Both the position numbers and the translations under genes were made by a program. A stretch of DNA of 64,000 nt from positions 327,829,106 to 327,893,105 of the forward strand of contig OY282558.1 in the NCBI GenBank assembly GCA_958295665.1, read 5' to 3'. Below, piece after piece: positions 61,190 through 64,000 of this stretch (position 1 is the first letter of the stretch; every line of letters begins with the position of its first letter). This DNA comes from Tipula vernalis (lineage: Eukaryota; Arthropoda; Insecta; Diptera; Tipulidae). Under the pieces are notes generated by a model. The model saw nothing but the letters and a program-made list of their open reading frames with translations. It was not told where the DNA came from and did no database searches.

Positions 61190-62640
61190 TTTTAACAGAG
61201 AGTATATTCCTATCTAAAATTGGCGTACATTTTTGAGGGTTTTCTCATTTGGAAATGATTTTTGGAGTAGCTGTAAAGTATATATGGAAGTATATCTTCA
61301 AGGAGAGGGATCAACCGACTTTCGAAGTAGAGAATCGAAACGCAAATGATGAAGTGACTCAATATCCCGTGGGGCGGTACAATAGCAGCTATGAAGCAGT
61401 TTAGCTTATTCTGAGTTTTTAAATCCATTAGTATTCACTTAAAAAAAGGAGAACGTGTTATATTTATAACAGAAAATGCCCAAGCAAGTGCAGCAGATCC
61501 TCCAAAAACATCATTGACCGCCTATTTCCAGTTGTGTGAGAATGACTAATAATTTGCTATTCAGAACAAAGCTTTCACAGAAGAAAACAAGATGCTGAAG
61601 TAGAAGGATGTCCTGGTGTTCGCGCATCCAATGCTTTGAGGCACATATTGGGGTGCAGAATGCTTCTACCTGAAAATGTTCCTTCATACAGTTCAAGGTC
61701 TAACTTCATTTGATAATTTAAAGACCGCGTGAATGGGGCAATTGGCGACCTTATCAGAAGTATCTACTTCACCTAAGCCATCTCGATTGCGAAACCTTTT
61801 CATAATTATTGTTACCACCTGCTTAGCGAGAAGTACAAAGCGAAATTGAGCGAAGATATTCTGAGAGAAGCACGAAGAGATAATCCTAATTTAGATTTGA
61901 ATTTTTCAAATGGAATTTTCAATCGTGCTTTGATCTTATTGAAGTAAAATGCTTATCCATATAGGGACGAAATCTTCAGCATTTGGGACTTAAATCGCCT
62001 CATCGGACGGAAGATAACACGTTCGTGTCTGAAGTATTGCATGAAATAAATTACGATCTCAATCAATTGAACAAACAACTCTTGGTGACTGCTCTGGACC
62101 TTGTATACAACGCTATGCTGAATATAGTTGAAATTGGAAAGGAAATATGAATTTTTCTCCACGAACCAGATCAAACTCTATCGGGAAACGTTGCCTGTAA
62201 TTCCAAGGGAAATCCCAGCTAACGAATTGAAAGCACATGACAAAAAGAATGGGACTAATGGCTAATATGCGAGTTCATTTGCTTAGAGATGCATCTGCAA
62301 ACAATTTCTCAAATCAACTTTTGCGCCTTGACGAAGGAAAATAGCCGAGTGATTACCGAAACGACAGTGTAAGTTTTCCAACAAATTTCTGTACAATGGT
62401 AAATTCAGTTGATGTCGCAGATTTAAAGTTAAATATGTTTCCAAATATTGCAACAAGTTACAAGAACTATGAGTGGCTCTGCGAAAGATAAATCTGGAAA
62501 TTCAAAGTTTACCATCCTACAGAGTTTATTCTGTGTTTTCTCAAAATTGGTGCACCAATAATATTATTTCTGAATTTAGATCCACCTAAAATATGTAATG
62601 GAACTCGGTTGTGTGTAAAAGGTCTGAAACGAACGACTGA
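61190..62640 (+). pseudogene. Helitron Rep-helicase fragment, copy 2
   Basis: The sequence order follows the Helitron protein from the middle to the C-terminal helicase end: AVKYIWKYIFKERDQPTF, NDEVTQYPVGRYNSSYEAV, ERVIFITENAQASAADPPKT, GCPGVRASNALR, CFYLKMFLHTV-type text in a shifted frame, KLSEDILREARRDNPN, LANMRVHLLRDASANNF, KNYEWLCER and FLKIGAPIILFLNLDPPKICN. Many stops and frame shifts. It overlaps copy 1 in the YI.KY...SSNEAVW region, so these are two separate insertions, not one split gene. Confidence 0.78.
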
Positions 62641-62689
62641 AACTCTGAAGCACAGCAAGTCCGATTTTTTTAATTAAACCGGACGACCC

Positions 62690-64000
62690 GTGAACAGCTT
62701 CTAGTGAAGAATCTTTCGAACTTCTCTTCGAGACTCACTTCCCAGGGAGCTTGAACAACCTGTCGGTGCATAGCAATCATCATGAGGTACTTTCAGTGTG
62801 CACAGAGGATATCGTAACCAACACCACAAGGCACTACAAGGTTTTAGACCATATAAATCGGCTGTCCGGATCATATTATACCAGAGGAACTTCAAAACAA
62901 CTTACTAAATATTCTTCCTTATCTGGAAGCGATATTCAAAGTGTGTTTGAAACTGGTTTATTTCCCTAGGTACAGGACTGAGGTTAATTTGGTTTTAATC
63001 CCGCAGGCACAGAAAAGCTCACTTGGATATCCTAAGGTTCTAAGACTAATAGACTAATAACTCTTTCCTTCCCTAATGCCCAACATTTTGGAGGAAGTAA
63101 ACAAAGCTACTATAGCTATTTACTTCTGAACGAACGCCATCGGTAATAGATGGGGTCTGAAGCCGGGAGCTGATATACTGGCTCTTTACTGCCTTAGTGA
63201 GACCTGTTGTCATGTATGGAGTGAGTATCTGGTAGCCAGCTCTGGACAAAGTAACATATAAAAATAAAACAGCGAAGGTGGAAAGAACTTGTGTGCTTGT
63301 AAGCAAGCCATTGAGGTCGACACCGACATGTGACTTAGGGGTTCTGTTGCAGCTTCTTCCGGTTGACATTTTTAGCAAACAAATGACGGCGAATACGGCT
63401 GTGCGACTTGCAGCCATCTCTCTGTGGAAGCATGTTAGTACAGGACACTCAACTATTGGCAGATCGTTGAAGCATGAGATAGTGAATCTTTATTACATTT
63501 TACCTACTCTACGCTTCCAAAAGCGATTTTAGGCCATGTTTCCTGCAAGGGAATACTAGAGAGATAGGTCGATATCGGAAATCCAAGCTTTGCAATTCTT
63601 CACGGACTGCTTCAAGCTAGACGGCAAAGTAGGAGCTGGAGTATTCTGTGATAAACTAAATGTGAACATTTCTGTTCCTCTCCCTGCTTTCTGCAGCATG
63701 TACTAAGCTGAGTTGACAGCGATTGAAGACCGGAAAGGCCAAGTCTGGGAAGCCTAACACAGCGGTAAAACTAGCGCTTAGGAAACAAGGGCTAGTCTCA
63801 GGAAAGGTGGACTAACACCCCACCTGTAGTGTAGCAAGGTAAGTTTGGCCAAAGTCTATTGGCTGATTTAAGGACGGTTGTCGCGATTCTCACGGGACAC
63901 TGCCTTTTCGCAAATCATACAAGAAGGCTGGATCTGGCGGCAAATTACGTTTTTAGAAGCTGTTTAGACAAGAATCGGATCTCGAAAACAGTAATGTGCG
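62690..64000 (+). pseudogene. LINE with RNase H (LOA/I-like), running off the window
   Basis: Plus-strand fragments: ETHFPGSLNN, a reverse transcriptase section (ILPYLEAIFK, YFPR.., LVLIPQAQKSSLGYPKV), then ERTCVLVSKPLRSTPTCDLG, LQLLPVDIFSKQMTANTAVR (about 63278-63430, the post-RT block), and an RNase H start (FFTDCFKLDGKVGAGVF, about 63594-63645, followed by a stop and AELTAIED). An RNase H domain behind RT is characteristic of I/LOA/R1-group LINEs. The YADD region itself is not readable. Broken in several frames. Confidence 0.65.

Overview
This is a eukaryotic, AT-rich window, most probably from an insect and plausibly a higher fly (Diptera). The evidence is the mix of BEL/Pao, Copia, Jockey-like and R1/LOA-like LINEs, mariner, hAT, Helitron and Penelope-like elements, long introns, and recurrent TACATATGTATGTA-type motifs. 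The only host-gene material I can support is on the minus strand. It consists of cysteine-rich EB/EGF-like exons at 215-339 and 410-646, a paralogous exon at 48784-48908, and a terminal transmembrane exon at 32768-32983. The paralogous 125-nt exons have the same length, phase and cysteine pattern. The one at 48784 ends in the phase that the transmembrane exon requires, so I read two tandem paralogues. The distal one (48.9 to 32.8 kb) has a 15.8-kb last intron. The proximal one (from 0.65 kb leftwards) runs off the left edge.

Almost everything else is a nested mobile-element landscape. Layout: 0-5.3 kb, host exons, a possible solo LTR and foldback elements. 5384-19420, a Copia-type LTR retrotransposon with GTTTC target duplications; its 5' LTR is split by a 4.6-kb insertion and its pol gene by two adjacent foldback elements that reuse one CAG codon, the second of which holds a mariner-like element with very long inverted arms. 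19.4-22.7 kb, a foldback element and a mariner-like element with TA ends. 23-30.8 kb, short inverted-repeat elements (MITEs), a Penelope-like fragment and a hAT transposase pseudogene. 32.4-37.4 kb, the transmembrane exon and a set of nested elements around a second hAT remnant. 37851-45922, a nearly full-length BEL/Pao element (CATTG duplications) interrupted by a CACTA-like element. 47.3-51 kb, foldbacks, the second EB exon, simple repeats and an R1-like LINE remnant. 51.6-57.5 kb, a ~160-bp tandem array running directly into a Jockey-like LINE that ends in poly-A. 57.6-64 kb, fragments packed end to end: Penelope-like, mariner, Helitron, hAT, Helitron and an RNase H-bearing LINE.

No transposase or polymerase gene here looks intact; all carry stops, frameshifts or deletions. 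Several non-coding features stand out. Harbinger-like foldbacks repeatedly target CAG. The CACTA-like element carries many related short motifs. The tandem repeats abut a LINE gag. Both EB exons keep a short read-through tail with a stop just past the splice donor. All family assignments are by eye from motifs and were not checked against databases.
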